Shown here piece by piece: positions 1-7,370 of a DNA stretch of 64,000 nt. The position numbers were made by a program, and so were the translations under genes. Below the pieces are notes generated by a model, which worked only from the letters and a program-made list of their open reading frames with translations, was not told the origin of the DNA and ran no database searches. How positions within the stretch are numbered: the stretch's first letter is position 1; the number at the start of each line of letters is the position of its first letter. The stretch comes from Prochlorococcus sp. AG-355-P16 (GTDB taxonomy: Bacteria > Cyanobacteriota > Cyanobacteriia > PCC-6307 > Cyanobiaceae): assembly GCA_003278525.1 (NCBI GenBank), contig QCEQ01000002.1, forward strand, positions 1-64,000. Direction: 5' to 3'.

Positions 1-78
1 GTCGAAAACGCTTGACTTATAAGTACTTAATGAAGCATTCTTCGAATTGAACATTCCACATTTAGTATTTAGTAGACA

Positions 79-390
79 ATGGCTACAGAAACAATGGGTA
101 TCGCTCTCGGCATGATCGAGACACGCGGACTTGTACCTGCAATCGAAGCAGCAGACGCAATGACAAAGGCAGCAGAAGTTCGCCTTATTGGTCGTGAATT
201 CGTTGGTGGCGGTTATGTCACAGTATTAGTTAGAGGCGAAACAGGCGCAGTTAACGCAGCTGTAAGAGCTGGTGCTGATGCTTGTGAAAGAGTTGGTGAC
301 GGTTTAGTTGCTGCTCACATTATTGCTCGTCCTCATAGAGAAGTTGAACCTGCTCTAGGTAACGGTGAATTTCTTGGTCAAAAGGACTAA
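79..390 (+). CDS. csoS1: Carboxysome shell hexamer protein CsoS1
   Basis: This 103-residue single-domain BMC-H protein is the main facet protein of the alpha-carboxysome shell. The bacterial microcompartment fold spans roughly residues 8-90. The glycine-rich loop FVGGGY near residue 40 lies where the hexamer pore forms in this family. It is the first of seven collinear shell and enzyme genes and is followed by rbcL after 69 bases. Base composition is visibly richer in GC than most of the window, as expected for a highly expressed gene. No clear Shine-Dalgarno precedes the ATG. The identity is very secure; only the numbering of paralogues is open. Confidence 0.97.
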   Translation: MATETMGIALGMIETRGLVPAIEAADAMTKAAEVRLIGREFVGGGYVTVLVRGETGAVNAAVRAGADACERVGDGLVAAHIIARPHREVEPALGNGEFLGQKD

Positions 391-399
391 TTAAGTAAA

Positions 400-419
400 G
401 CAAGATTTATAAATTTTGC
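400..419 (+). other. Hairpin between csoS1 and rbcL
   Basis: GCAAGATT (400-407) can pair with AATTTTGC (412-419), giving an 8-bp stem with one G-U pair and a 4-base loop. It begins 10 bases after the csoS1 stop. No uninterrupted T tract follows directly, so a processing or stabilising element is as likely as a weak terminator. Confidence 0.4.
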
Positions 420-459
420 ATAATAATTATTTTCCCTACATAGACCTAAATTTATCCTT

Positions 460-1875
460 ATGAGTAAGAAGTATGACGCAGGGGTAAAGGAGTACAGAGA
501 TACCTACTGGACTCCAGAATATGTCCCCCTAGACACCGATTTACTAGCCTGTTTCAAATGTACAGGTCAGGAAGGTGTTCCAAGAGAAGAAGTTGCAGCT
601 GCTGTTGCCGCTGAATCTTCAACAGGTACTTGGTCAACAGTTTGGTCCGAGTTACTTACTGACTTAGAATTTTATAAAGGACGTTGTTATCGAATCGAAG
701 ACGTCCCTGGAGATCCTGAAGCTTTCTATGCTTTTATTGCATATCCTCTAGATCTTTTTGAAGAAGGCTCAATTACAAACGTATTAACATCTCTTGTAGG
801 AAACGTTTTTGGATTTAAAGCTTTAAGACATCTACGTCTAGAAGATATTAGATTCCCAATTGCTTTCATTAAAACTTGTGGTGGTCCACCAAATGGAATC
901 GTAGTTGAAAGAGATCGACTTAACAAATACGGAAGACCTCTACTTGGATGTACCATCAAACCTAAATTAGGATTATCTGGTAAAAACTACGGTCGAGTCG
1001 TATATGAATGTCTTAGAGGCGGTCTTGATTTAACTAAGGATGATGAGAATATTAATTCTCAACCATTCCAACGTTGGAGAGAAAGATTCGAGTTTGTTGC
1101 AGAAGCAGTTAAGCTTGCTCAACGAGAAACTGGAGAAGTTAAAGGTCACTATCTAAACTGTACTGCTAACACTCCTGAAGAACTCTATGAAAGAGCTGAA
1201 TTTGCAAAAGAGCTAGATATGCCAATCATCATGCATGATTATATAACTGGTGGTTTTACTGCAAATACTGGATTAGCAAACTGGTGTCGTAAAAATGGCA
1301 TGCTACTTCATATTCATAGAGCGATGCATGCTGTTATTGATAGACATCCAAAACACGGTATCCATTTCAGGGTTCTAGCAAAATGTTTGAGACTCTCCGG
1401 AGGAGATCAATTACATACTGGAACTGTTGTTGGAAAACTAGAAGGTGATCGTCAAACAACCCTTGGTTACATTGATAACTTAAGAGAGTCATTTGTTCCT
1501 GAAGATAGATCAAGAGGTAACTTCTTTGATCAAGATTGGGGTTCAATGCCAGGAGTATTTGCTGTCGCATCAGGTGGTATTCACGTATGGCATATGCCTG
1601 CACTCCTAGCGATTTTTGGAGATGATTCTTGTCTTCAGTTCGGTGGAGGAACACATGGTCATCCATGGGGTTCAGCTGCTGGAGCTGCAGCTAACAGAGT
1701 TGCTTTAGAAGCTTGTGTAAAAGCCCGTAATGCTGGTCGCGAAATTGAAAAAGAGAGTAGAGACATTCTTATGGAAGCTGCTAAGCATAGTCCTGAATTA
1801 GCTATTGCTCTAGAAACTTGGAAGGAAATTAAGTTTGAGTTTGACACTGTCGACAAGCTTGATGTTCAGGGTTAA
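460..1875 (+). CDS. rbcL: RuBisCO large subunit, form IA
   Basis: This is the catalytic large chain that carboxylates ribulose 1,5-bisphosphate inside the carboxysome. The 471-residue length fits form I. The motif [10 protein letters not shown] carries the carbamylated lysine and the magnesium-binding Asp and Glu. HIHRAMH carries an active-site histidine, and GKLEGDR is the loop-6 lysine region. Context next to csoS1 and csoS2 shows the proteobacterial-type form IA that alpha-cyanobacteria acquired (established knowledge). It is followed after 89 bases by rbcS, with two hairpins in between. Codon use is less AT-biased than that of neighbouring housekeeping genes. Confidence 0.99.
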   Translation: MSKKYDAGVKEYRDTYWTPEYVPLDTDLLACFKCTGQEGVPREEVAAAVAAESSTGTWSTVWSELLTDLEFYKGRCYRIEDVPGDPEAFYAFIAYPLDLFEEGSITNVLTSLVGNVFGFKALRHLRLEDIRFPIAFIKTCGGPPNGIVVERDRLNKYGRPLLGCTIKPKLGLSGKNYGRVVYECLRGGLDLTKDDENINSQPFQRWRERFEFVAEAVKLAQRETGEVKGHYLNCTANTPEELYERAEFAKELDMPIIMHDYITGGFTANTGLANWCRKNGMLLHIHRAMHAVIDRHPKHGIHFRVLAKCLRLSGGDQLHTGTVVGKLEGDRQTTLGYIDNLRESFVPEDRSRGNFFDQDWGSMPGVFAVASGGIHVWHMPALLAIFGDDSCLQFGGGTHGHPWGSAAGAAANRVALEACVKARNAGREIEKESRDILMEAAKHSPELAIALETWKEIKFEFDTVDKLDVQG

Positions 1876-1889
1876 CTCAAGTTTCGAAA

Positions 1890-1912
1890 TTGAGGAGATT
1901 AATTCTCCTCAA
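1890..1912 (+). other. Strong hairpin between rbcL and rbcS
   Basis: TTGAGGAGA (1890-1898) pairs perfectly with TCTCCTCAA (1904-1912) around the loop TTAAT, a 9-bp stem starting 14 bases after the rbcL stop. AAGTTT (1879-1884) and AAACTT (1911-1916) could form an alternative outer pairing. There is no T tract, so it more likely protects the rbcL 3' end or tunes the rbcL to rbcS ratio than acts as an intrinsic terminator. Confidence 0.6.
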
Positions 1913-1924
1913 ACTTATTAAAAT

Positions 1925-1938
1925 CTCGTTTTTACGAG
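1925..1938 (+). other. Second hairpin upstream of rbcS
   Basis: CTCGT (1925-1929) pairs with ACGAG (1934-1938) across a TTTT loop. This small stem lies 26 bases upstream of the rbcS ATG and in tandem with the larger hairpin at 1890-1912. A role in rbcS leader structure is inference. Confidence 0.35.
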
Positions 1939-1964
1939 TAATTTCATTCACATTTTGATTAATT

Positions 1965-2306
1965 ATGCCTTTCCAGAGCACAGTAAGCGACTATCAAACA
2001 GTTGCAACCCTGGAAACATTCGGTTTTTTACCACCGATGACCCAGGAAGAAATATATGACCAAATTGCGTACATAATTGCTCAAGGTTGGAGTCCAGTTA
2101 TTGAGCATGTTCATCCTAGTGGATGTATGCAAACTTATTGGTCTTATTGGAAACTCCCATTTTTTGGGGAAAAAGATCTTAACTTGATCGTGAGCGAATT
2201 AGAGGCATGCCATAGAGCATACCCTGATCATCATGTAAGAATCATCGGATACGATGCTTACACTCAAAGTCAAGGAACAGCTTTTGTAGTTTTCCAAGGA
2301 CGTTAA
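1965..2306 (+). CDS. rbcS: RuBisCO small subunit, form IA
   Basis: This 113-residue small chain caps the L8 core of RuBisCO. The N-terminal YQTVATLETFGFLPPM segment and the VEHV/HPSGCMQTYWSYWKLPFFGE region are typical of carboxysomal form IA small subunits. It lies between rbcL and csoS2. The stop codon is followed at once by two hairpins, the second with a T tract, so a large share of transcripts may end here. Identity is secure. Confidence 0.98.
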   Translation: MPFQSTVSDYQTVATLETFGFLPPMTQEEIYDQIAYIIAQGWSPVIEHVHPSGCMQTYWSYWKLPFFGEKDLNLIVSELEACHRAYPDHHVRIIGYDAYTQSQGTAFVVFQGR

Positions 2307-2323
2307 AGCTACTTATCGTAGTT
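2307..2323 (+). other. Small hairpin just after rbcS
   Basis: AGCTAC (2307-2312) pairs with GTAGTT (2318-2323) with one G-U pair and a 5-base loop. It immediately follows the rbcS stop and precedes the stronger terminator-like hairpin at 2329-2362. Confidence 0.3.
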
Positions 2324-2328
2324 AATAT

Positions 2329-2362
2329 CTTTCTCCAAAAAAATGTTTTGGAGAAAGTTTTT
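2329..2362 (+). terminator. Intrinsic terminator or attenuator between rbcS and csoS2
   Basis: CTTTCTCCAAAA (2329-2340) and TTTTGGAGAAAG (2346-2357) form a perfect 12-bp stem with the 5-base loop AAATG, followed directly by TTTTT (2358-2362). This is the textbook layout of a factor-independent terminator and the clearest one in the window. Because csoS2 and the remaining shell genes follow on the same strand, it more likely gives partial read-through than a full stop, lowering csoS2 and later genes relative to rbcLS. That last step is inference. Confidence 0.7.
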
Positions 2363-2387
2363 CAAAAGAGTTTCACATTTGAAGATT

Positions 2388-4679
2388 ATGTCAAAAAAAA
2401 CCAGTAGAGAGATTGCACTTGAAAGAAGAAAGGCGATGAGTGATAGCGGTAAAAAAGCTGCTGCTTATTCTTCAACTACCAAAGATAGAGTTCGATCTTC
2501 TCAAGATATACAGATTTCTGGGACTCAGTCTTCTCATAATAATAATATTTCTAAACCAGCTACAAAACATATTACAAAAACTCAAGTAAACAGAAATTCT
2601 TCAACAACTTTATCTAGTAAAGAGTTAGTAATAGAGAGAAGAAAAGCAATGTCTACCCATGGGAAATCAGCTATAACTTCATCCGATAGAACCCGTACTG
2701 ATGTTAAAAAAGAAAGTCCTGTAAACACAGTTAAAACTACCACAAGCGAAAATCAAGAAGTTCAAAATTCACATAATACAGAAATTAAAACATCAAAACC
2801 AAACGTTAAAAGAAGAATTAATCATAAGAGAAAGCCTATTACTAATACAAGTAGAGATATTGTTTTAGCGAGAAGAGAAGCTCAATCTAAACATGGTAAA
2901 TCAGCAACTAAACAAAATACTAGTGCCGCTTCCTTAGCTAGAAGGGGAGACCCAGATTTAAGCAGTAGAGAAATTTCTCAGAGAGTGAGAGAGCTAAGAA
3001 GTAAAACTGGTGCCACAGGCAAAAAAGGTAATGGTAAATGTAGACCTTGTGGTCCAAATAAAAATGGTGCTAAACAAAATATTGCAGATGCTAGCTGGAA
3101 AGTTGGTAAAAGTGAAACTGATTCAGGTCAAATAGTTACTGGAACTCAAGCTAATAGATCTGTAAAAACTACAGGTAATGAAGCAAGTACATGCAGAACT
3201 GTAACTGGTACCCAATATATGGGTTCAGAAGTTATTGATCAATTTTGTCAAGATAGACCAAGTTATAAACAACCACTTAGATCAACTGTTACCTCCACAA
3301 CATCAGGTAATAAAGTAACTGGAAATGAAGTTGGTAGATCTGATAGGGTTACAGGCGATGAGCCAGGAACTTGTAAAAACCTTACAGGTACTGAATATGT
3401 ATCTTCTAATCAGTCGCAGAAGTATTGTGGTGATGTCCCAAGAAATCCTTCAAAGGTTAAACACAGCACTACGACCGATGGATTAAAAGTATCTGGTTCA
3501 CTTCCCGGTAGATCAACCCTAGTTACTGGAGATGAATCAGGTTCTGGACATCAATTAACTGGAGATCAATATCTTGGCTCTGAGCCAAATCCAAAAGGTA
3601 AAGCATTTGAAAAAGTAGGCAGTTACAACACTCTTAATGGGAATAATGTAACTGGTACAGGGGTTGGAAGATCAGACCATATGACAGGCAATGAACTTGG
3701 GAGTTGTAAGAATGTAACTGGCGATGAGTACATAGGATCTCAACAATATGAGAAGTTTTGTGGTACAAAACCAAAACCAGAAGCCAGAAAAGTAGGTTTA
3801 AGTCTTTCTTCAAAGTCAAATTTAATAAGCGGCACTATGACAGGAAGATCAGAAATAGTAACCGGAGATGAACCAGGTTCATGCAAAGTGTTAACAGGAA
3901 CACCATACGCAGGCTTAGATCAGATTAATGAAAATTGTAGTACTGAGATTTCAGAAGATATGAAATCACGAGCAACAGTTAATTCTGGAAATAATTCAAA
4001 TGCCAGACTTACAGGACAGCAACCAGGAATTGGCGGAGTAATGACAGGTGCTAAGAAAGGTGCTTGTAAAAATCTAACAGGTACTCCCTATGTTGGTGGA
4101 GATCAGCTTTCACAAGCTTGTGATAATCCTCCATATGATGCGGCTTATGCGAATCCGGAAAAGTCGGGAGGTAACTCTTGGAACGAATTCTCTGTTAAAT
4201 CTCCATCAAGAGATAAATATTCTGAAAAAAATACTCAAGGAGTTACAGGTAATGAATATGAAAATGGTTCAAAGGTAACAGGGCCTTTTGATATGGCAGT
4301 TGATAAGGTCACTGGCACGGAAAAATTTAGATTTGAACCGAATAAAAATATTACTTATAAACAAAAAATGGAAATTGAAGAGGCAGACCGTGCTGCAAAG
4401 ACACCAGAAAAAAGAGTCGCATCAAGGATTACTGGTGAAGGACAATCAGTAGGAAACGTAACTGGTGATGATTGGGATCGCGGCGATAAGGTAACAGGTA
4501 CAGAGGGAGCTTCTTCTAGAAAGAGAAACCCATCAAGAGCAGGATTTATGAGCGCAATGCCCCCTATGGAAGTTAAAAGAAATGAGGAAACAGAAAAACC
4601 AGATTTCTTGATAACTGGATCTAGTGGAAATACTCGTGAAGGACAACTTGTTACCTTTTCAGGTGGTGCAAGAGGTTAA
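2388..4679 (+). CDS. csoS2: Carboxysome assembly scaffold CsoS2
   Basis: CsoS2 is the disordered repeat protein that links RuBisCO to the alpha-carboxysome shell. I place the start at 2388 (MSKKTSREIALERRKA, 763 residues), because the upstream in-frame ATG at 2343 lies in the loop of the terminator-like hairpin. Four N-type repeats with the pattern S-R/K-E/D-I/L...ERRKAMS..GK occur near 2400, 2614, 2850 and 2963; this motif binds RuBisCO in the family. Six middle repeats built on VTG and TGxxY motifs run from about 3120 to 4130. The C-terminal part keeps VTG motifs and ends with TFSGGARG. Middle repeat 3 lacks the usual paired cysteines. No obvious frameshift giving a short form was found. 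Confidence 0.96.
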   Translation: MSKKTSREIALERRKAMSDSGKKAAAYSSTTKDRVRSSQDIQISGTQSSHNNNISKPATKHITKTQVNRNSSTTLSSKELVIERRKAMSTHGKSAITSSDRTRTDVKKESPVNTVKTTTSENQEVQNSHNTEIKTSKPNVKRRINHKRKPITNTSRDIVLARREAQSKHGKSATKQNTSAASLARRGDPDLSSREISQRVRELRSKTGATGKKGNGKCRPCGPNKNGAKQNIADASWKVGKSETDSGQIVTGTQANRSVKTTGNEASTCRTVTGTQYMGSEVIDQFCQDRPSYKQPLRSTVTSTTSGNKVTGNEVGRSDRVTGDEPGTCKNLTGTEYVSSNQSQKYCGDVPRNPSKVKHSTTTDGLKVSGSLPGRSTLVTGDESGSGHQLTGDQYLGSEPNPKGKAFEKVGSYNTLNGNNVTGTGVGRSDHMTGNELGSCKNVTGDEYIGSQQYEKFCGTKPKPEARKVGLSLSSKSNLISGTMTGRSEIVTGDEPGSCKVLTGTPYAGLDQINENCSTEISEDMKSRATVNSGNNSNARLTGQQPGIGGVMTGAKKGACKNLTGTPYVGGDQLSQACDNPPYDAAYANPEKSGGNSWNEFSVKSPSRDKYSEKNTQGVTGNEYENGSKVTGPFDMAVDKVTGTEKFRFEPNKNITYKQKMEIEEADRAAKTPEKRVASRITGEGQSVGNVTGDDWDRGDKVTGTEGASSRKRNPSRAGFMSAMPPMEVKRNEETEKPDFLITGSSGNTREGQLVTFSGGARG

Positions 4680-4686
4680 GTAAATA

Positions 4687-6216
4687 ATGCCTTTAAGAGG
4701 ACTGGCTAAAGCCAAGAACTTCACATTGGGGCCAACAGCTCCAATGAAAACTTTTACTGAAAATGTCCATATACAAACTAAAGAATCAAATAATTTCCGA
4801 AATTCTGGAAAGTCTCATAAATTAACCAACAATATCCAAAATGAAAATTTATTTAGGTATGAAAGCAAAATAAAGAGTGATTTTGACGAAATTGTTCCAA
4901 CTCTCAAGGAAATTGCCCGAATTCAACATCACGAAGATTTTATAAATAAGGCTCAGAAAATATCAAGAAAAAATTTGGGAATAGATTTACCCCTGCATAT
5001 ATTAGATAAATCTTGGGTTAAACCTCTTGATATGAGAGCTTTATATGCATGGTGTGCTTTCAAACAGCATGAGAAACTTAGCGATAATTTTTTTAACAAT
5101 GATCCACTTGAAGGTGCTGCTGGAAGTAGGGATGCGGAAGACTTTGAAAAATTTCTCTTAGATTGTGGAATACATTTACTTGATATAACCCCTTGTTCAG
5201 ATGGAAGATTAGCTCATTCAATTGCTTATGTAATGAGAATACCTTTTAGTTCAGTAAGAAGAAGATCTCATGCTGGGGCACTGTTTGATATTGAAAATAC
5301 CGTTAATCGATGGGTAAAAACTGAACATAAAAGATATAGAGAGAATATCCCTAATGAAGCGCATAAAGATACCAGGTATTTAAAAGTTGTAACTTATCAT
5401 TTTAGTTCTGTAGATCCTTTGCATCAGGGATGTGCAGCTCATGGGAGTAATGACGAGTTAGCTGCAGAAGAAGGTAGAAGTAAACTATATGCTTTCAAAG
5501 AGGCTGTAGAGAATAGCTTTTGCTGTGGTGCTTCTGTGGATTTAATGTTAATTGGACTTGATACAGACACTGATTCATTAAAAATACATTTGCCAACTAT
5601 CGATGGAGGGATTGATTTAGAAAAAACTATTTCTACTTTGGAAATTTATAATTCAACAATAAACTTTTCACAAGAGGATTCAGAAAGAGAGATTTGTCAG
5701 ACAATTTCTAAGCAATCTTCGAAAGATAAACTCAGTGGACTGGAAAAATTTATGTATAAATTAATTGTCAATAATATTTCTCAAATTGATTATGTTAAGA
5801 GTTTTCATAATGGTTCTTATGAAGATATTGGACATGCAGAGAGGTTTATTGGAGTAGGTATAGGTTTTAAAGAAGTACATCTCAGAAATTTAACTTATTT
5901 TGCTCATTTAGATACAGTCGAAGAAGGGGCTCCAGATTTAGATGTAGGAGTGAAGATTTTTTCTGGATTAAATGTTTCTCAAGATCTACCTATTCCGGTA
6001 GTAATAAGATTTGATTACTCTGGGAAAGTGCCTGGTGCAAAAGATAGGGCAATAAATGATTGTGAAAGGGTTAATAATGCGATATCAATTAGATATAAAA
6101 ATTTAGTTGATCAAGGTTTGTTACATACTTGCTCTACTATTAGAGATAGGGACAACATTCATTCCGCCAAAATTATTGGAATGTCTTTAGATAAAAAAAC
6201 AGAGGAGGCTCACTAA
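4687..6216 (+). CDS. csoSCA: Carboxysomal carbonic anhydrase CsoSCA (epsilon class)
   Basis: This enzyme makes CO2 from bicarbonate inside the carboxysome. The 509-residue chain matches the family. CSDGRLAHS supplies the Cys ligand and the Asp-Arg pair of the beta-like active site, and a downstream SVDPLHQGCAAHGS segment supplies the His and Cys zinc ligands. The N-terminal ~80 residues are basic and low in complexity, which fits a flexible targeting segment. It starts 7 bases after csoS2 and ends 2 bases before csoS4A, so translation is probably coupled. Confidence 0.96.
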   Translation: MPLRGLAKAKNFTLGPTAPMKTFTENVHIQTKESNNFRNSGKSHKLTNNIQNENLFRYESKIKSDFDEIVPTLKEIARIQHHEDFINKAQKISRKNLGIDLPLHILDKSWVKPLDMRALYAWCAFKQHEKLSDNFFNNDPLEGAAGSRDAEDFEKFLLDCGIHLLDITPCSDGRLAHSIAYVMRIPFSSVRRRSHAGALFDIENTVNRWVKTEHKRYRENIPNEAHKDTRYLKVVTYHFSSVDPLHQGCAAHGSNDELAAEEGRSKLYAFKEAVENSFCCGASVDLMLIGLDTDTDSLKIHLPTIDGGIDLEKTISTLEIYNSTINFSQEDSEREICQTISKQSSKDKLSGLEKFMYKLIVNNISQIDYVKSFHNGSYEDIGHAERFIGVGIGFKEVHLRNLTYFAHLDTVEEGAPDLDVGVKIFSGLNVSQDLPIPVVIRFDYSGKVPGAKDRAINDCERVNNAISIRYKNLVDQGLLHTCSTIRDRDNIHSAKIIGMSLDKKTEEAH

Positions 6217-6218
6217 TT

Positions 6219-6470
6219 ATGTTGATTTGCAAGGTTGTAAAACCACTTGTTTCTACCAATAGGATACCTGGTTTTGAACATAAACATCTGCAGGTTGTAT
6301 TAGATGGTTCTTCTAAAAAAGTTGCAGTTGATGCTGTTGGCTGTAAGCCAGGAGATTGGGTTATTTGTGTTGGAAGTTCTGCTGCTAGGGAAGCAGCTGG
6401 AAGCAAATCTTATCCAAGCGATTTAACGATTGTTGGAATAATTGATCATTGGGATCCTGACAAGGCATAA
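6219..6470 (+). CDS. csoS4A: Carboxysome vertex pentamer CsoS4A
   Basis: This 83-residue BMC-P (EutN/CcmL-like) protein forms pentamers that close the vertices of the icosahedral shell. The family pattern is clear: an N-terminal LICKVVKPLVST strand, a central VAVDAVGCKPGDWV segment and GSSAAREAAG. It follows csoSCA after only 2 bases. Vertex pentamers are needed in about twelve copies per shell, and the tail-end position in the operon fits low expression (inference). Confidence 0.96.
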   Translation: MLICKVVKPLVSTNRIPGFEHKHLQVVLDGSSKKVAVDAVGCKPGDWVICVGSSAAREAAGSKSYPSDLTIVGIIDHWDPDKA

Positions 6471-6474
6471 AAAA

Positions 6475-6479
6475 GGAGG
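6475..6479 (+). promoter_or_regulatory. Shine-Dalgarno that decides the csoS4B GTG start
   Basis: GGAGG at 6475-6479 lies 9 bases before the GTG at 6489 and 18 before the in-frame ATG at 6498. The spacing favours the GTG. A full Shine-Dalgarno is unusual here, because most other genes in the window lack one. Confidence 0.6.
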
Positions 6480-6488
6480 ATATAAATT

Positions 6489-6737
6489 GTGGAAATTATG
6501 AAGGTATTAGGAAGAATGGTATGTACTCAAAGAGTCGCTGGCTTAGGACATATGAATTTAAGAATTTTAGAAAATAATAAAGGCAAAAAATTAGTTGCTG
6601 TTGATCCTGTTGGTGCTAGAGAAGGTAACTGGGTTTTTACTGCTAGTGGCTCTGCTGCGAGATTTGCATGCCCTAATCCAGAAGTTCAAACCGATTTAAC
6701 AATTGGAGGTATTATTGATTATTGGGAGAGTGACTAA
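6489..6737 (+). CDS. csoS4B: Carboxysome vertex pentamer CsoS4B
   Basis: This is the second BMC-P vertex protein, 82 residues, homologous to CsoS4A (VGAREGNWVFTASGSAAR, then TIGGIIDYW). A GTG start at 6489 is supported by GGAGG nine bases upstream, with an alternative ATG at 6498. It lies 18 bases after csoS4A and is the last of the classical carboxysome genes in this run. Confidence 0.95.
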   Translation: MEIMKVLGRMVCTQRVAGLGHMNLRILENNKGKKLVAVDPVGAREGNWVFTASGSAARFACPNPEVQTDLTIGGIIDYWESD

Positions 6738-6779
6738 AAATTTTAACTTCAAAAATTTATTGAGAAACTTTGTTGAATG

Positions 6780-6785
6780 TATAGT
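6780..6785 (+). promoter_or_regulatory. Possible -10 box for the acRAF-like gene
   Basis: TATAGT lies 26 bases before the ATG at 6812, in the 74-base gap after csoS4B. No convincing -35 box was found at the usual distance, so this is a weak call. The acRAF-like gene could equally be the tail of the carboxysome transcript. Confidence 0.25.
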
Positions 6786-6811
6786 GTAATTAGTCTTGAA
6801 TAAAGAATGTA

Positions 6812-7051
6812 ATGTGGAATGAAAGAGAATCACCTTTGAGGATTGAAAAAAGATTTGAATTTGATCAATACTCAAAAATTAGTAAATTCATGGGGGAAAT
6901 TGAGAAATTATGCAAAGATAGGGATATCTATCCAAATATCAGCTTCGGTAAGAATTTTGTAAGTCTTTCAATATTTTTAGATAATAAAGAAATATCGGAA
7001 AAGGAAAAAGAGTTTTCAATGGATATTGATAAATTTTTTTCAGAGTATTAG
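6812..7051 (+). CDS. acRAF-like RuBisCO assembly factor (degenerate pterin carbinolamine dehydratase fold)
   Basis: This 79-residue protein follows the vertex genes and resembles the pterin-4a-carbinolamine dehydratase fold. In alpha-carboxysome operons this relative is known as acRAF, a chaperone that helps form IA RuBisCO assemble. The dehydratase active site normally reads HHPD before an N-x-V strand. Here the matching stretch is DIYPNISF (residues 38-45), with no histidine, so dehydratase activity is unlikely. Position and fold support the assembly role; the name rests on family knowledge. It is convergent with the next gene, 6 bases away. Confidence 0.75.
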   Translation: MWNERESPLRIEKRFEFDQYSKISKFMGEIEKLCKDRDIYPNISFGKNFVSLSIFLDNKEISEKEKEFSMDIDKFFSEY

Positions 7052-7057
7052 TCCTTT

Positions 7058-7285
7058 TTAATAATTATTAGGTTTTGCAATATCTCTTTTGATTAAAGCC
7101 ATTAAATATGTCGGGGCTTTATATCTACCAGGTAGACATCTATTTAAAGTCTCGAGATGACTCCAACACACTGTCTTTTCAATATCTTTAACTGAGTTTC
7201 CTTTTAAGATTAATAGTCTAAGAGCTTTACAAAATAAAGGATAACCTGCTTCTAGTTCATCTATATTAAGCTTTGCTGCTGACAT
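7058..7285 (-). CDS. Conserved small protein, DUF3136-like
   Basis: This 75-residue protein has ELEAGYPLFCKALRLL near the start and a TVCWSHLETLNRCLPGRY core, which I recognise as the DUF3136 type found in marine picocyanobacteria beside the carboxysome cluster. It has no signal peptide or membrane segment. The core looks like a short helix-turn-helix-like bundle with conserved Cys, Trp, His and Arg residues. Function is unknown. It ends 6 bases from the acRAF-like gene on the opposite strand. Confidence 0.7.
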   Translation of the reverse strand: MSAAKLNIDELEAGYPLFCKALRLLILKGNSVKDIEKTVCWSHLETLNRCLPGRYKAPTYLMALIKRDIAKPNNY

Positions 7286-7370
7286 AGATCAAAGATGAAT
7301 TATCAACTAATAATCTATACAACTATGGTGCACAATTGGTTCATATTTCAAATTTCTCAATAATTAGAAA

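Noticed and set aside
1-15. Possible C-terminal end of an upstream gene (VENA then stop)
   Set aside because: Four codons are not enough to identify a gene, and two other frames are also open here.
12-41. TTGACT as a -35 box for csoS1
   Set aside because: No acceptable -10 box lies 16-18 bases downstream; the best match (CATTCT) is poor.
2343-2387. Longer csoS2 start at the ATG at 2343
   Set aside because: This ATG lies in the loop of the terminator hairpin, and the added 15 residues do not resemble the family N-terminus.
2393-2400. A8 run at codons 3-5 of csoS2 as a slippage site
   Set aside because: Runs of A are common at this base composition, and a shift this early would only abolish the protein, not yield a short form.
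7291-7359. A 22-codon open frame starting MNYQLIIYTT
   Set aside because: It matches no small photosystem or cytochrome subunit I know, and has no ribosome-binding site.
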